From TH-plancto1 sp043777375 (lineage in GTDB: Bacteria > Planctomycetota > Planctomycetia > Planctomycetales > Planctomycetaceae): 64,000 nt of DNA. Position 1 is the stretch's first letter. The number at the start of each line of letters is the position of its first letter. Shown one piece after another: positions 1 to 9,552 of the stretch. Location: assembly GCA_043777375.1 (NCBI GenBank), contig JAYWHX010000168.1, positions 33,378 through 97,377 on the forward strand. Reading direction: 5' to 3'. The notes below the pieces were generated by a model. That model worked only from the letters and a program-made list of their open reading frames with translations, made no database searches and was not told the DNA's origin. The position numbers were made by a program, and so were the translations under genes.

Positions 1-1538
1 GCCCCGTTCATCATCATCAATTCGAACACAGCCTTCCGCCCGCGATACCCCGACTGTTGGCAGTGGGCGCATCCCTTACCTCGCCGGAACTTAGCCGTGC
101 TGATCTGTTCCTCAGTCAACTCGAACAGCGACAGCTCGTCCGGGCTGGGCTTGTACGAGTCACCACACTTCGGGCAGATGCTGCGCGCCAAACGCTGGGC
201 CATGACCGCCATCACCGAGGATGCCACGAGGAATGGTTGCACTCCCATGTCGATCAAGCGTGTAATGGAACCGGGCGCATCGTTCGTGTGCAGCGTACTG
301 AAAACCAAGTGTCCAGTCAAAGACGCCTGAATTGCCATCTCCGCCGTCTCGGTATCGCGGATTTCCCCCACTAGGATCACATTCGGGGCCTGCCGCAGCA
401 TCGCGCGGATGATGCGGCTGAAATTCAGGCCGATCGAGTGCCGCACTTCGCACTGATTAATCCCCGGCAGGTAGTATTCGACTGGGTCCTCAGCTGTGAT
501 GATTTTGCGGTCTGGGCGGTTCAGTTCACCCAAAGCACTGTACAGAGTCGTCGTCTTGCCGGAACCGGTGGGACCTGTCACCAGAAAGATTCCGTTGGGG
601 CGTCGGATGATGTTTTGGAACTTGCGGTAGTTCTCTTCGCTGAACCCGAGGTTTCGGATACCGACCTTGATATTGTCGCGGTCCAGAATACGCATGACCA
701 TGGCTTGCCCATGATTCGTCGGCAGAACGCTGACGCGAAGGTCAAAGTCCTTGCCATTCACGCGAGTCTTGATCCGTCCGTCCTGCGGGCGGCGTTTTTC
801 AGCGATGTCGATACGCCCCATGACTTTCAGGCGACTCATCAACGGAGCCAACAACCGCCGGGGCGGTGAATCTCGCTCGACTAGCACGCCGTCGATGCGG
901 TAGCGAATCCGGACGCGGTCTTCGAACGGCTCCACATGGATATCGCTGGCCCGCATGTTCACCGCTTCGGTGATAATCAGGTTCACCAGCTTCACAATCG
1001 GCGAGCTTTCCGAGTCATCCGCCTGGGCCTTCGCCTCGCTCAACTCGGTCTCGGTAAAATCGATCGCCGTTTCCGTAAACTCTTGCAGCATCGAGTCCAC
1101 CGACTCGGTCTCCGACTGCCCATAGTACCGATTGATGGCTGCCAGAATGGCCTCTTTTTGAGCCATCACCATGTCGACTTCGCGGGCCAGAATGAATCGC
1201 AGCTTTTCCACCAGCTCGAAGTTCATCGGGTCAACGACTGCCACTTTCAGCTTCTCGTCATTGACATCGACAGCGATGCAGATGTTCTCGCGGGCGACTG
1301 ATTCCGGAATCAGCTCCACGATGTTATGGGTCAACTCGACTTCTTCGAGGTTGATAAACGTGAACCCGAACGCCTTGGCCTTGGCTTGCCCGATGCGCCC
1401 TTCGTCCACATACCCCAACTTCATCAGGGCATCTTCCGGGGTAATCCCCAGGCTGCTGGCCATGTCCTCAGCTTCACCCAGCTGATCTGCGCTGACGGTG
1501 CCGTCTTTGACGAACTGATCTAACCAGTTGCGGGCCAT
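1..1538 (-). CDS. Type II secretion / type IV pilus assembly ATPase (PilB/GspE family), 3' end cut by window edge
   Basis: Cytoplasmic hexameric ATPase that powers pilus or type II secretion assembly. Read on the minus strand from ATG at 1538, 512 residues are visible and the C-terminus runs off the window. An N-terminal GspE-N-like domain occupies about residues 1-150. The ATPase core has Walker A GPTGSGKT at 322-329, an Asp box (ITAEDPVEY) near 347 and Walker B VILVGEIRD at 387-395. CPKC (455-458) and CAHC (490-493) form the zinc-binding tetracysteine motif typical of GspE/PilB. About 50 residues are probably missing. The family is secure. Whether the partner machine is a pilus or a T2SS cannot be told from this window, because neighbouring genes lie outside it. 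Confidence 0.93.
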   Translation of the reverse strand, partial: MARNWLDQFVKDGTVSADQLGEAEDMASSLGITPEDALMKLGYVDEGRIGQAKAKAFGFTFINLEEVELTHNIVELIPESVARENICIAVDVNDEKLKVAVVDPMNFELVEKLRFILAREVDMVMAQKEAILAAINRYYGQSETESVDSMLQEFTETAIDFTETELSEAKAQADDSESSPIVKLVNLIITEAVNMRASDIHVEPFEDRVRIRYRIDGVLVERDSPPRRLLAPLMSRLKVMGRIDIAEKRRPQDGRIKTRVNGKDFDLRVSVLPTNHGQAMVMRILDRDNIKVGIRNLGFSEENYRKFQNIIRRPNGIFLVTGPTGSGKTTTLYSALGELNRPDRKIITAEDPVEYYLPGINQCEVRHSIGLNFSRIIRAMLRQAPNVILVGEIRDTETAEMAIQASLTGHLVFSTLHTNDAPGSITRLIDMGVQPFLVASSVMAVMAQRLARSICPKCGDSYKPSPDELSLFELTEEQISTAKFRRGKGCAHCQQSGYRGRKAVFELMMMNG

Positions 1539-1983
1539 GGCTGACCTTTTGGAAAATCCCACTCCGCCACAGATCCCGAGGACGAATGCTCCCGGACGGC
1601 GAAGTGAATTGCTGTGGAACTGCGAGAGGGAGAACTCGATCCCGCGCTGTGGAACCCAGCGAGACAAGACCGAGCCAGTCGAGGTCACCCGCGCCGAGAG
1701 GTGTCCCCGTCTCCCTTATCCCCCGTTCGACACGTGGGAGTTGCGACAAAGACGAAACACCATCCCAGCCCCGATGACCGGTCGGGAAGAGTTTATGACT
1801 TGGGAAAACCGGATGATAGCGAGGGGCCGCTCAAACACGCCGGGAGATCAGGAATAGATGCACAGTCCCCCGGAACAATCCGACCCACGGTCATCCCATT
1901 CTATCCCCAGATTGCCCGCCGGTCAGACCTTTTTTGATTCCGTGATCGCACGCCGCTTGGCAGATACACAGGTCCTCACAGCC
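1539..1983. other. Non-coding stretch between pilB-like gene and giant repeat protein
   Basis: About 445 bases lie between the start of the PilB/GspE gene and the stop of the 1458-residue gene. The overlapping short reading frames here have no recognisable protein features. It should contain the promoter of the PilB-like gene, but I see no convincing sigma-70 boxes and no strong terminator hairpin. Confidence 0.5.
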
Positions 1984-4900
1984 CTACAAGTGATTCACAC
2001 GCCCGATAACTCGAGAGCGAAGGTCTGTGGAAAACAGGAGGAGCCAGTCGTCGGCGACGCTATTAGTGATGGTGTCGATGGCGGCATCGTTGTGGACGGT
2101 TCCGGGACGGACGACGTCGCTAATCAACCGGTAGGAGCCATTCAATCCGCCGGGTAGGGCACCAGTCAGGTGGTCGATGCGGGTGGAAACGGGGGTCGCC
2201 GAGGCCCACTCTTTTCGGATCGCCAACAGCGCAGCGGGATTCTTGTCGAAGTCGGTGGTGCCTCCGATCAACAGGTCACCTTGGCGGGCGCCCCTCAAGA
2301 CATCGACACCAGCTCCACCGATCAGAAGGCTGCGTGAGCCATCGGCGGTCAGACTGTCGTTGCCATCGCCACCGACGAGCACGCCTCGCCCAAACAGGGT
2401 GTCATTACCCGCCTCGCCAAACATCAGATTCTCGCCCAAAGCACCGTACAGCTTGTCGTTACCAGCCCCCCCGTAGAGGGTGTCGAGGGAGCCATTTCCG
2501 TGGATCGTGTCATCGCCTTCGCCGCCGCGCAGCTGATCATGGCCACCACCGCCGGTCAGAGTGTCCTGGCCTGCATCGCCGTCAATCCAAGTGGGCAGTG
2601 TGATTCGACTTTCCACGGTGATGCGGTCGTTGCCTTCTCGTCCGGACACGACGATGCGCGAAGTCGGATAAAGCACGGGGCCGCGTACTCCGTTTCGTCG
2701 CACAACGACTCCATTATCCGATTTGGAGACCACAATCACATCGTTGCCACTGGTTCCGTTGATCAACAACATGGTCTGACCGGGGTGATCGGGATCAGCC
2801 ACGACCTGCACACCGCTGGTCACGGAGGTTGCGACAAAGACCAAGTGGTCCTCGACCTCGCCATCCGCTGCTAGTCCCGTGGCGGCCAGGCCACCCGCAG
2901 TCGAGACACGGAAGCGAGCTGCGCGGCTGCCCGCTACGGCATTCGCGGGGACGGTGAACGAAACTGTGTTCGCCCCCGCGATAAGGGCCAATCCGCCCAA
3001 CGGAGTGATCCGCTCATTGGCGTTGAAGACCCCATTTCCATTGAAGTCGATAAACGCATCCAGCTTCCCGGCCTGCGAAGCTGTCACCGTGACCGTGCCC
3101 CCCTGATTCGTGTACAGCACAGTGGGCAGCGAGACGCCGTCGTCCAGTTCATCGCTATTGGCCGCTGCGCCAGGAATGCCATTGAAGTCCTTCGAAACCC
3201 CGGCTCCTAGAAACAACGATCCGCCCGTCAGATGCCGCGCTCCATCGCTGAGTAAAGTCGTCCCGAACGAGTCCGGCAGATCACCAAAGTCCACGGGATC
3301 AAACTGGGAACCCACACGCACACGACCGCCACCGTCCGACAGGAATCTGGTGTAATAAGTTCCATGGACGGAGTCCAAAACGACTCGATCTTGAAGCCCC
3401 GAATCACGTGAGGCTCCGATTAGACTATTGAGGGCACTGACAACACCCCGAACCCCTTTGGTCCCGCTGCCCCACGCCACAGCTCCCGCGTACCGAGTCG
3501 CTCCTTGGAACCAGTGCTGCAATGTGACGATGTAATTGCCGTTACCGAGAGCTGTGACGCCAGACCCACCAACAAAGTCGCCTGATTTACTGCCAGCGAG
3601 GCTATTGGTCGCGCGGACGATACCGCTAATTCCGCTGGCCCCACTGCCCCAGGTCACTGCTCCCGCGTCAATCACGGCTCCGTTGTTCCAGAACGGGCTC
3701 GTGACAACGTAGTTTCCGTTACTGAGCAATGTGATACCTTCGCCCACAAAATCGTATGAAATGTTGCCTATTAAGCTATTTGCAGCGCTAATGACACCCG
3801 AGACGCCGCTGGTTCCGCTACCCCATGTCACGGCGCCCGCATCGACCGCCGTTCCATTGTCCCAACGCGAATTCTGGACAAGATAGTTACCGTTGCTTAA
3901 AGTCACGATCTTTTTAGAACTGGAGTCATCATTGGCTGTGCTACCCACTAAGCTGTTGATTACACTAACGACTCCAGAGATGCCAGCCGTTCCATTGCCC
4001 CACGTCACGGCACCCATTGCGCGGTTCCATCTGGGTGAATTCACAACGTAGTTGCCGTTGCTGAGTGGCGTCACGTCAGACGAGCCAATCAGGTCACCTC
4101 CTGCGCTGCCGACGAGACTATTGGCGGAGCTCACGAAACCCGAAATGCCAGTCGTTCCACTGCCCCAGGTCACCGCTCCGATTCCGCGGTTCCATCCGGG
4201 TGAATTCACAACGTAGTTACCGTTACTGAGTGGCGTCACGGAAGACGAGCCAATCAGGTCACCTCCTGCGCTACCGACGAGACTGTTGGCGGAGCTCACG
4301 AGACCTGAGATGCCAGTCGTTCCACTGCCCCATGTCACCGCTCCAGCTTCCCTGGCGGCACCATTGCTCCAGCCGGGTGAATTCACAACGTAGTTACCGT
4401 TACTGAGTGGCGTCACGTAAGACGAGCCAATCAGGTCACCCGCTGCGCTACCGACGAGACTGTTGGCGGAGCTCACGAGACCTGAGATGCCAGTCGTTCC
4501 ACTGCCCCATGTCACTGCTCCAGCATTTTTGGCGGTTCCGTTGCTCCAGTTAAATGACACGACGACGTAGTTGCCGTTACTGAAAACCGAACTGTACCAG
4601 CCAACTTGATCGAATTGGTTTTCACCGACCAGACTATTGAAGGCACTCACAACTCCCGAGACGCCGCTGGTTCCGCTGCCCCATGTCGAGGCTCCCGCAT
4701 GTGTAGCGGCTCCGTTGCTCCAATACGGGCTACTGACAACATAGTTGCCATTGCTAAGCAGCGCGACACCAGTTCCAATGACATTGTAGCCAACTCGGTC
4801 ACCGGTTGTGCTGCCGACGAGGCTATTGGCGGCACTGATGGCTCCCGAGACACCGCTGGTCCCATTCCCCCAAGTGACAGCTCCCGCGTCGATGGCAGCT

Positions 4901-6360
4901 CCGTTGTCCCAGTCCGGAGAACTTACGAGATAATTACCGTTACTGAGGCGCGTGATATTTCCACTGCCCAAGTGGTCCTCCTGCGTACTCCCGACCAAAC
5001 TGTTCGCAGCACCAAGCACCCCGAAGGTCGGCCTTGTCGCTGACATCCAAGTCACCGCACCAGTATCGGCCTCAGTGCCGTTGTCCCAATACGGACTCGA
5101 CATGACGAGATTGCCATTGTTGAGGATAGTGAATAAACCGCTACCGACGCGGTCCCCCGCATGGCTGCCCACGAGACTATTGCTAGCTTGAACCTTCCCC
5201 CGAGTCCCCACTGCCCCATCTCCCCAAGTGACTGCCCCATACCCTCCAGCAATGGCGTTCCAATCTTGACTGAGCACTATATAATTACCGTTGTCGAGCA
5301 CCTTGATACCGTTGCTGCTGACCCTGTCACCCAGAGAGCCAATCAAGCTATTCGCCGATCCGACCACACCGAACGTGCCTGTCGCCCCATTGCCCCAAGT
5401 GGCCGCACCGGAATCATCATCCGCGATTGAATCCGTTGGATTGTCCCACTCCGGGCTCGCCAAAACGAAGTTCCCGTTCGTCAGGGACTGTACGGAAAAC
5501 CCAACGGAATCCCCAGGCGTGCTGCCAGTCAGGCTATTCGCCGCACTGACGACCCCGATCACTCCCGTGGCCCCATTCCCCCAGGTGGCCGCACCTCGGG
5601 TCGAGTTCCAATGGTAGCTCTTGGCCAAATAGTTTCCATTTCCCAGCGAAATCACTCCGCCAGCACCAATCTGGTCGCCCTCATGAGATCCGACGAGGCT
5701 ATTTGTCTCGTTCACTTCTCCCGCTAAGCCGCTGACTCCACTGACCCAAGTTACGGCGCCAGCATCTACGACAGAGCCATTGTCCCACCTCAGACTCGTC
5801 ACAACGAAATTCCCATTCCCCAGCAGCACGATGCGACTTGCGCCGACACTGTCGTACGCTTGGCTGCCAACCAAGCTATTCGCCGCGCTGACGACTCCGG
5901 AGACCCCAGTGGTTCCACTCCCCCACGTGACTGCACCGGCGTCAGCTGCAGAGCCGTTGTCCCAATACAGACTTTGAATAACGAAGTTTCCGTTTGCCAG
6001 CGCAAGAGCCCCGCCAACCCCAATAATGTCACCAGCATGCGACCCGCGCAGCGTACTGATCAGGGCCCCGGTCGCTCCATTAAACAGGTACACTGCCCCT
6101 GCATTGGACCCACCCGCATCGTCGAACGGCGACGTGACCACAACATTCCCGGTACTCAGCGGAACGACAGAGTCTCCAAACCGATTCCCTTCGTGCGGGT
6201 TCGGATCGACGAACTCTGCGAACGCCGTCAGCAGCGTTCGCTGCTCCAGCGCAGCTGTCATCGCCAACGTCCACTGCCTCCGCCGATTCACAGGCCGCTG
6301 CACAGAACGCCACTTCCCGACCACCCAGCTGCGAACAGTGTGCATGAACATAACGATCAT
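1984..6360 (-). CDS. Giant secreted repeat protein: LEPR-XLL-like N-terminus, 15 tandem ~62-residue repeats, GEVED domain, RTX-like repeats
   Basis: 1458 residues. The start region carries a basic stretch and LEQRTLLTA (about 38-46), which resembles the LEPR-XLL motif of planctomycete exported giant proteins. Then come about 15 tandem repeats of roughly 62 residues, each with NGNYVV, a WDNG/WSNG segment, GAVTWGSGT, GISG/GVSG and NSLVGS (I count 15 NSL motifs). They resemble the DUF5650-type repeats of planctomycete surface proteins. A GEVED domain follows (FGDLPDSFGTT near 1020, FIDFNGNG, then GEVEDHL near 1168). The C-terminal part has RTX/calcium-binding repeats of the GGAGNDKLYG type (about 1260-1340). 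The protein is probably a cell-surface, calcium-binding structural or adhesive protein. Several Met codons cluster at the start (residues 1, 4, 6), so the exact start is open. Function is inferred from domains only. Confidence 0.85.
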   Translation of the reverse strand: MIVMFMHTVRSWVVGKWRSVQRPVNRRRQWTLAMTAALEQRTLLTAFAEFVDPNPHEGNRFGDSVVPLSTGNVVVTSPFDDAGGSNAGAVYLFNGATGALISTLRGSHAGDIIGVGGALALANGNFVIQSLYWDNGSAADAGAVTWGSGTTGVSGVVSAANSLVGSQAYDSVGASRIVLLGNGNFVVTSLRWDNGSVVDAGAVTWVSGVSGLAGEVNETNSLVGSHEGDQIGAGGVISLGNGNYLAKSYHWNSTRGAATWGNGATGVIGVVSAANSLTGSTPGDSVGFSVQSLTNGNFVLASPEWDNPTDSIADDDSGAATWGNGATGTFGVVGSANSLIGSLGDRVSSNGIKVLDNGNYIVLSQDWNAIAGGYGAVTWGDGAVGTRGKVQASNSLVGSHAGDRVGSGLFTILNNGNLVMSSPYWDNGTEADTGAVTWMSATRPTFGVLGAANSLVGSTQEDHLGSGNITRLSNGNYLVSSPDWDNGAAIDAGAVTWGNGTSGVSGAISAANSLVGSTTGDRVGYNVIGTGVALLSNGNYVVSSPYWSNGAATHAGASTWGSGTSGVSGVVSAFNSLVGENQFDQVGWYSSVFSNGNYVVVSFNWSNGTAKNAGAVTWGSGTTGISGLVSSANSLVGSAAGDLIGSSYVTPLSNGNYVVNSPGWSNGAAREAGAVTWGSGTTGISGLVSSANSLVGSAGGDLIGSSSVTPLSNGNYVVNSPGWNRGIGAVTWGSGTTGISGFVSSANSLVGSAGGDLIGSSDVTPLSNGNYVVNSPRWNRAMGAVTWGNGTAGISGVVSVINSLVGSTANDDSSSKKIVTLSNGNYLVQNSRWDNGTAVDAGAVTWGSGTSGVSGVISAANSLIGNISYDFVGEGITLLSNGNYVVTSPFWNNGAVIDAGAVTWGSGASGISGIVRATNSLAGSKSGDFVGGSGVTALGNGNYIVTLQHWFQGATRYAGAVAWGSGTKGVRGVVSALNSLIGASRDSGLQDRVVLDSVHGTYYTRFLSDGGGRVRVGSQFDPVDFGDLPDSFGTTLLSDGARHLTGGSLFLGAGVSKDFNGIPGAAANSDELDDGVSLPTVLYTNQGGTVTVTASQAGKLDAFIDFNGNGVFNANERITPLGGLALIAGANTVSFTVPANAVAGSRAARFRVSTAGGLAATGLAADGEVEDHLVFVATSVTSGVQVVADPDHPGQTMLLINGTSGNDVIVVSKSDNGVVVRRNGVRGPVLYPTSRIVVSGREGNDRITVESRITLPTWIDGDAGQDTLTGGGGHDQLRGGEGDDTIHGNGSLDTLYGGAGNDKLYGALGENLMFGEAGNDTLFGRGVLVGGDGNDSLTADGSRSLLIGGAGVDVLRGARQGDLLIGGTTDFDKNPAALLAIRKEWASATPVSTRIDHLTGALPGGLNGSYRLISDVVRPGTVHNDAAIDTITNSVADDWLLLFSTDLRSRVIGRVNHL
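4030..4530 (-). repeat. Near-identical DNA repeat units inside the giant repeat gene
   Basis: Three consecutive copies of the 62-residue repeat are almost identical at DNA level. Copies of the segment beginning GAATTCACAACGTAGTT start near 4034, 4201 and 4379, while the other repeat units of the gene are clearly diverged. This indicates recent tandem duplication or gene conversion in this part of the gene, and copy number here may vary between strains. Confidence 0.75.
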
Positions 6361-6727
6361 CCGGAATAAAGGTGCAGGGGGATCTCTAAGGGAATCAAGC
6401 GACAGTGCGGCGGATCACCACGCAGCGAATCAGGACACCTGCCGCGAAACGCAGCAGCCGTTGACCTCGATTCGATCCGTGAGCTCGGTGATGCAGATGG
6501 AACGCATCTCTCATGCCTAATCTCAAGTGACACCATATCGAATGAGGATCTCGGTCGGAATCTTCATTCCCTGTGCGTACTATGTGATCGAGGGCTCCTT
6601 CGATCACTTTGCTCCGCTCGACTCCCTGGACATACCAGCTGCAATGCGTTTGAACCCCGGGATTCACTGATCATTGATTGGTTTCACATGTCTGCTGGTC
6701 TTCAAGCACTTCACAGAGAGGCCAGCG
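6361..6727. other. Intergenic stretch upstream of the giant repeat gene
   Basis: This stretch should hold the promoter of the minus-strand giant gene. I see no recognisable gene, RNA or strong hairpin in it. Confidence 0.4.
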
Positions 6728-6808
6728 ATGGGACTATTCGACAAACTACACGGAGAACTCGTCAATATCATCGAGTGGGTCGACCACTCGCGGGGTGGCC
6801 CCGGTTGA
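6728..6808 (+). pseudogene. Remnant of an SPFH-domain 'virion core' (YdjI-like) protein, N-terminus only
   Basis: ATG at 6728 follows a GAGAGG ribosome-binding site. It encodes MGLFDKLHGELVNIIEWVD, then HSRGGPG and a stop, 26 residues in all. The first 19 residues match the well-conserved start of SPFH-domain proteins of the YdjI/virion-core type (typically MGLWDKLxGELIDIIEWLDD). The rest of the roughly 300-residue protein is missing. I read this as a 5' gene remnant. The RBS is intact, so a 26-residue peptide could still be made, but a function is unlikely. Confidence 0.55.
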
Positions 6809-7194
6809 TTCGCTTTAGAATCTACCGAGGTGGCATTGCCACAGGAAGTTTTTGTACCATGATCCCTCTTCGGGAGAACCTCTGGTGCCACTGGCACACC
6901 GGTAGGCTCAAAGCCGCCAACCGGTGCTACCCTGCTGGCCTGCCCCTCTGGTATGGACCATCACAACTCGCCTCCCTCACCTCCGTTACTCCCAGCGACC
7001 AGGACGACAACGTGATCGACGCCGAGTTTGAGCAGAAGAGATCGGAGAAATCCGAAAAGCCCTGGTGATCCAACTCGTGGCTTTTTGCGTTACCCTGTCA
7101 CAGAGTGTCGGTCTCAGATCTCCGTTCCAAGCGAGAGCTTGGGGATGAGGGGTCCGATAATTCCGGCTGCTCAACACTTACGGGGAGAATCGTC
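6809..7194. other. Decayed intergenic region with a palindromic repeat
   Basis: No intact gene is visible between the SPFH remnant and the truncated acetyltransferase-like frame. It contains one copy of the CCAAGC/GCTTGG palindromic repeat at about 7123-7150, described separately. Short frames here show no family features. Confidence 0.4.
7123..7150. repeat. Intergenic palindromic repeat, copy 1 (CCAAGC-GCTTGG core)
   Basis: The core CCAAGCGAGAGCTTGG (7127-7142) is preceded by CGTT and followed by a GGATGAG tail. A second copy lies at 7709-7735. The pattern CGTTCCAAGC...GCTTGGG.ACGAG recurs in intergenic DNA of planctomycetes and some other phyla. Role unknown; it could form a short stem-loop. 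Confidence 0.65.
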
Positions 7195-7614
7195 ATGCAA
7201 GAGATATTGGTGGCTATCCTTGCATGGTTAATGCCTACAGCTTATTCCGCTTATAAAAAGCGATGTGATGCAAAGACTTCTGTAAGCTTGGCGCGGAGCG
7301 AGGAAGTGCATAATTGGGGTTGGGATGGACAAACACTTCTCAAGAAACTTATCTCCCTCGACAAGAAAGTGATCGGCAGCACGCTCACAGACGAAAGAGA
7401 AGGCACCATACAGCAATGGGCACCAATTTTCACGGCACACCCGGACTGTTGGGTTCTGCTCGTCAAAGGCCCTCGGAAAATCATCGTCGGGTGGCGGGGT
7501 CAGGAGGCTTGGCGGATGGCCCCGACTGATGGGGGCGGTGGGCGAGCGGGTTGGCCAGAGTCGCGACGGGCGGGTTGCGTCTTCCCACGCCGGGGCCATC
7601 CGCTGCGCTACTGA
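7195..7614 (+). pseudogene. Truncated GNAT-acetyltransferase-like frame with membrane-like N-terminus
   Basis: ATG at 7195 is preceded by a GGGGAGA ribosome-binding site. Residues 1-20 are hydrophobic. Residues about 30-98 (GWDGQTLLKKL, LDKKVIGST, IQQWAPIF, HPDCWVLLV) resemble the N-terminal half of GNAT-type proteins. After PRKIIVGW the translation becomes Gly/Arg-rich and lacks the acetyl-CoA site. The frame there runs into low-complexity DNA that also holds repeats. I interpret it as a gene whose 3' part was lost, the second remnant within 1 kb. The family call is tentative. Confidence 0.4.
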
Positions 7615-7708
7615 CCCCTCCACCCGCGTTTGCTCCCAGGAGTCGTGACTCACTGGCCGTTAAGTGAGTCGTTGAGCACGCGAGGCGAAGCAGAGCTTTG
7701 AGGATAGG

Positions 7709-7735
7709 CGTTCCCAAGCCGGAGCTTGGAATCGA
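7709..7735. repeat. Intergenic palindromic repeat, copy 2 (CCAAGC-GCTTGG core)
   Basis: The core CCAAGCCGGAGCTTGG (7714-7729) has an upstream CGTTC and a downstream ATCGAG, the same family as the copy at 7123-7150. It sits just downstream of the bestrophin gene stop, so it might also act in 3' end formation, but no T-run follows it. Confidence 0.65.
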
Positions 7736-7750
7736 GAGTATCGCGGTGTC

Positions 7751-8650
7751 TCAATCCGCCCCGACCACGGGTTCGCCGAATTGTAGTGCCAACAGATTCT
7801 GCTCAATCGTCTCGCAAATCTTCTCCAGTGGCAGGTCGTTGGTGTCCTCGCCGAAGGGGTCTTCGATCTCGACGCCGATCTCTTCGATGCCGAAGAGGAT
7901 ATACGCCACCACCAGCGTGACGGGAATCGTCACCAGACCGAAGCGGTTGACGAGCGCGAAGGGGAGTGTGAAGCAGTAGACCATCAGAGCTCGCCGCAGG
8001 TGAACAGCGTATGCAAATGGCAGCGGCGTCGAACGAATCCGCTCGCAGGCTCCGCAGTAACCGGTCAGCGATTGGACATTCTGGTCCATGCTTTGCAGCT
8101 GATGACTGTCGATGAGATCACTCTTCCGGGCCACTTGGATGAGGTCCGTGATCCGGCACAGGACGGCGAGCGGGACGTGATTCGAATTGAGGGCAGTTGT
8201 CGCCTCAGGTCCGGGGAGTTGCTTCTGCATCGGTCCCAGATCGGGAGTACCTCCCCGCAGTCGCGACATCGTGCTATAGGCAAATGCGATCGTCCAGAGG
8301 ATCGTCTCATTCGCCAAGTCGCGATCTTTCGCCAGCCAAGACGCCGCCTGTCGCGCGAGATTGCGAGTCTCGTTGACGATCCCGCCCCACAGCTTCCGTC
8401 CCTCCCAGAACCGGTCGTACGACGCATTGGTCCGAAACACAAGCAGCAACCCCAGCGACGTTCCGATCAGGGAGTGAGCTGTCTCCGGGATCGCCAGATT
8501 GTCGAGCCAGTGGTCGCCGTAGAGATACAGCAGCGTGATGACAGTGGCCCAGATGACGCAGGCGGTGACGCGCCCGAGAATTTCGTGGACCAGCGACCCC
8601 TCAATGTCAAAGAGATGACTGGTCCAGTCGTGCGGATCGTAATTCGACAT
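7751..8650 (-). CDS. Bestrophin family protein (UPF0187/YneE-like), predicted anion channel
   Basis: 299 residues, the usual length for bacterial bestrophins, which form pentameric ion channels in the cytoplasmic membrane. Hydrophobic segments lie near residues 26-45, 60-75, 215-235 and 238-250. Family-typical patterns are visible: LLLVFRTNASYDRFWEGRK in the first half, and PLPFAYAVHLRR near 210 followed by YCFTLPFALV. The C-terminal GIEEIGVEIEDPFG matches the conserved bestrophin acidic segment. ATG at 8650. The gene stands alone between convergent and divergent neighbours. Ion selectivity cannot be read from the sequence. Confidence 0.9.
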   Translation of the reverse strand: MSNYDPHDWTSHLFDIEGSLVHEILGRVTACVIWATVITLLYLYGDHWLDNLAIPETAHSLIGTSLGLLLVFRTNASYDRFWEGRKLWGGIVNETRNLARQAASWLAKDRDLANETILWTIAFAYSTMSRLRGGTPDLGPMQKQLPGPEATTALNSNHVPLAVLCRITDLIQVARKSDLIDSHQLQSMDQNVQSLTGYCGACERIRSTPLPFAYAVHLRRALMVYCFTLPFALVNRFGLVTIPVTLVVAYILFGIEEIGVEIEDPFGEDTNDLPLEKICETIEQNLLALQFGEPVVGAD

Positions 8651-8930
8651 CGTCAGGCCGTTCGGAGGTCGTGTGCAGGGCGTCGAGGGAGTACGTGGGC
8701 TTTTGTCTGCGGCGTATCGTCTACATTCGGCTGTGGATTTCCAAGTCCTCCCCCACGGGAGTGCCTTTTGATTGGCGTCACAGGCGAACAGATGATTGCC
8801 ACAAATGGCCGATCACTCTGTTGGGGGCAACCTCACATCAGATAAACTGAGGCTCCTGACATGCGAACCTATTGAGTGAGTTGCATGTCCCCGATGCGTT
8901 CGCACCTCAACCCAAGTTGTTTGCCACAGC
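8651..8930. promoter_or_regulatory. Divergent intergenic region between bestrophin and arfB
   Basis: These 280 bases must contain the promoters of both divergent genes. No clear -35/-10 pair and no operator-like repeat was recognised. Confidence 0.3.
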
Positions 8931-9371
8931 ATGTCCTCCGCACCCGAATGGCTCGAAATCAACTCCCAGTTTCGGATTCCACTGTCCGAACTCGAGTTCG
9001 CGTTCGCGCGCAGTTCGGGGCCGGGCGGGCAAAACGTGAACAAGGTCAGCTCCAAGGCTCAGCTGCGATGGCGACCGGGGGACTCGCTGTCGATTCCCGA
9101 AGAGCTGCGGTTTCGGGTCTTGACCAAGCTGGAACCACAGCTGACCGTGGACGGCGATTTGCTGGTCATTTCGCAGTTGTATCGAGATCAGCCGAGGAAC
9201 AAGGACGACTGCTTGGAGAAGTTGCGGGCGATTGTGGTGGCCTCGCTGGTCGTGCCCAAGGCTCGCAAGAAATCGAAACCGTCGCGAGCGGCCAAGGCTC
9301 GCCGCCTGAAAGAGAAGAAGATCGGCTCCGCGAAGAAGGAACAGCGCCGCAGCCCAGGCGCGGACGACTGA
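8931..9371 (+). CDS. arfB: Alternative ribosome-rescue factor ArfB (YaeJ-type peptidyl-tRNA hydrolase)
   Basis: 146 residues. It has the class I release-factor-like domain with the GGQ motif in SSGPGGQNVNK (GGQ at residues 32-34), followed by a long basic C-terminal tail rich in Lys/Arg (residues 110-146, e.g. KARKKSKPSRAAKARR). That tail inserts into the empty mRNA channel of stalled ribosomes. The domain order and length are those of ArfB/ICT1, not of RF1/RF2. It hydrolyses peptidyl-tRNA on non-stop ribosomes. ATG at 8931; no strong RBS is visible. It is followed after 181 bases by the cyclo-ligase gene on the same strand. Confidence 0.93.
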   Translation: MSSAPEWLEINSQFRIPLSELEFAFARSSGPGGQNVNKVSSKAQLRWRPGDSLSIPEELRFRVLTKLEPQLTVDGDLLVISQLYRDQPRNKDDCLEKLRAIVVASLVVPKARKKSKPSRAAKARRLKEKKIGSAKKEQRRSPGADD

Positions 9372-9552
9372 TCAAACTGTTCGTAGGACACACGCCTGTC
9401 TATTTTCGACGAGAGAGAATGCCTGTCAGGCGGGATCATTCGAGGGAATTTTGACCTCGCAAGATAGCCAACCGCCGTGCGAGGCTTAGAATGCATGCGT
9501 CGCCTGAGCCGGGACGGTTACCCGAGATCGCGACCCCCGGGAATACTCCAGC

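Noticed and set aside
4030..4530. Possible CRISPR or minisatellite in non-coding DNA
   Set aside because: In-frame repeats of a coding region; each unit encodes the 62-residue repeat.
8000..8845. 281-residue plus-strand frame over the bestrophin gene
   Set aside because: Shadow; no family pattern, opposite strand is a clear bestrophin.
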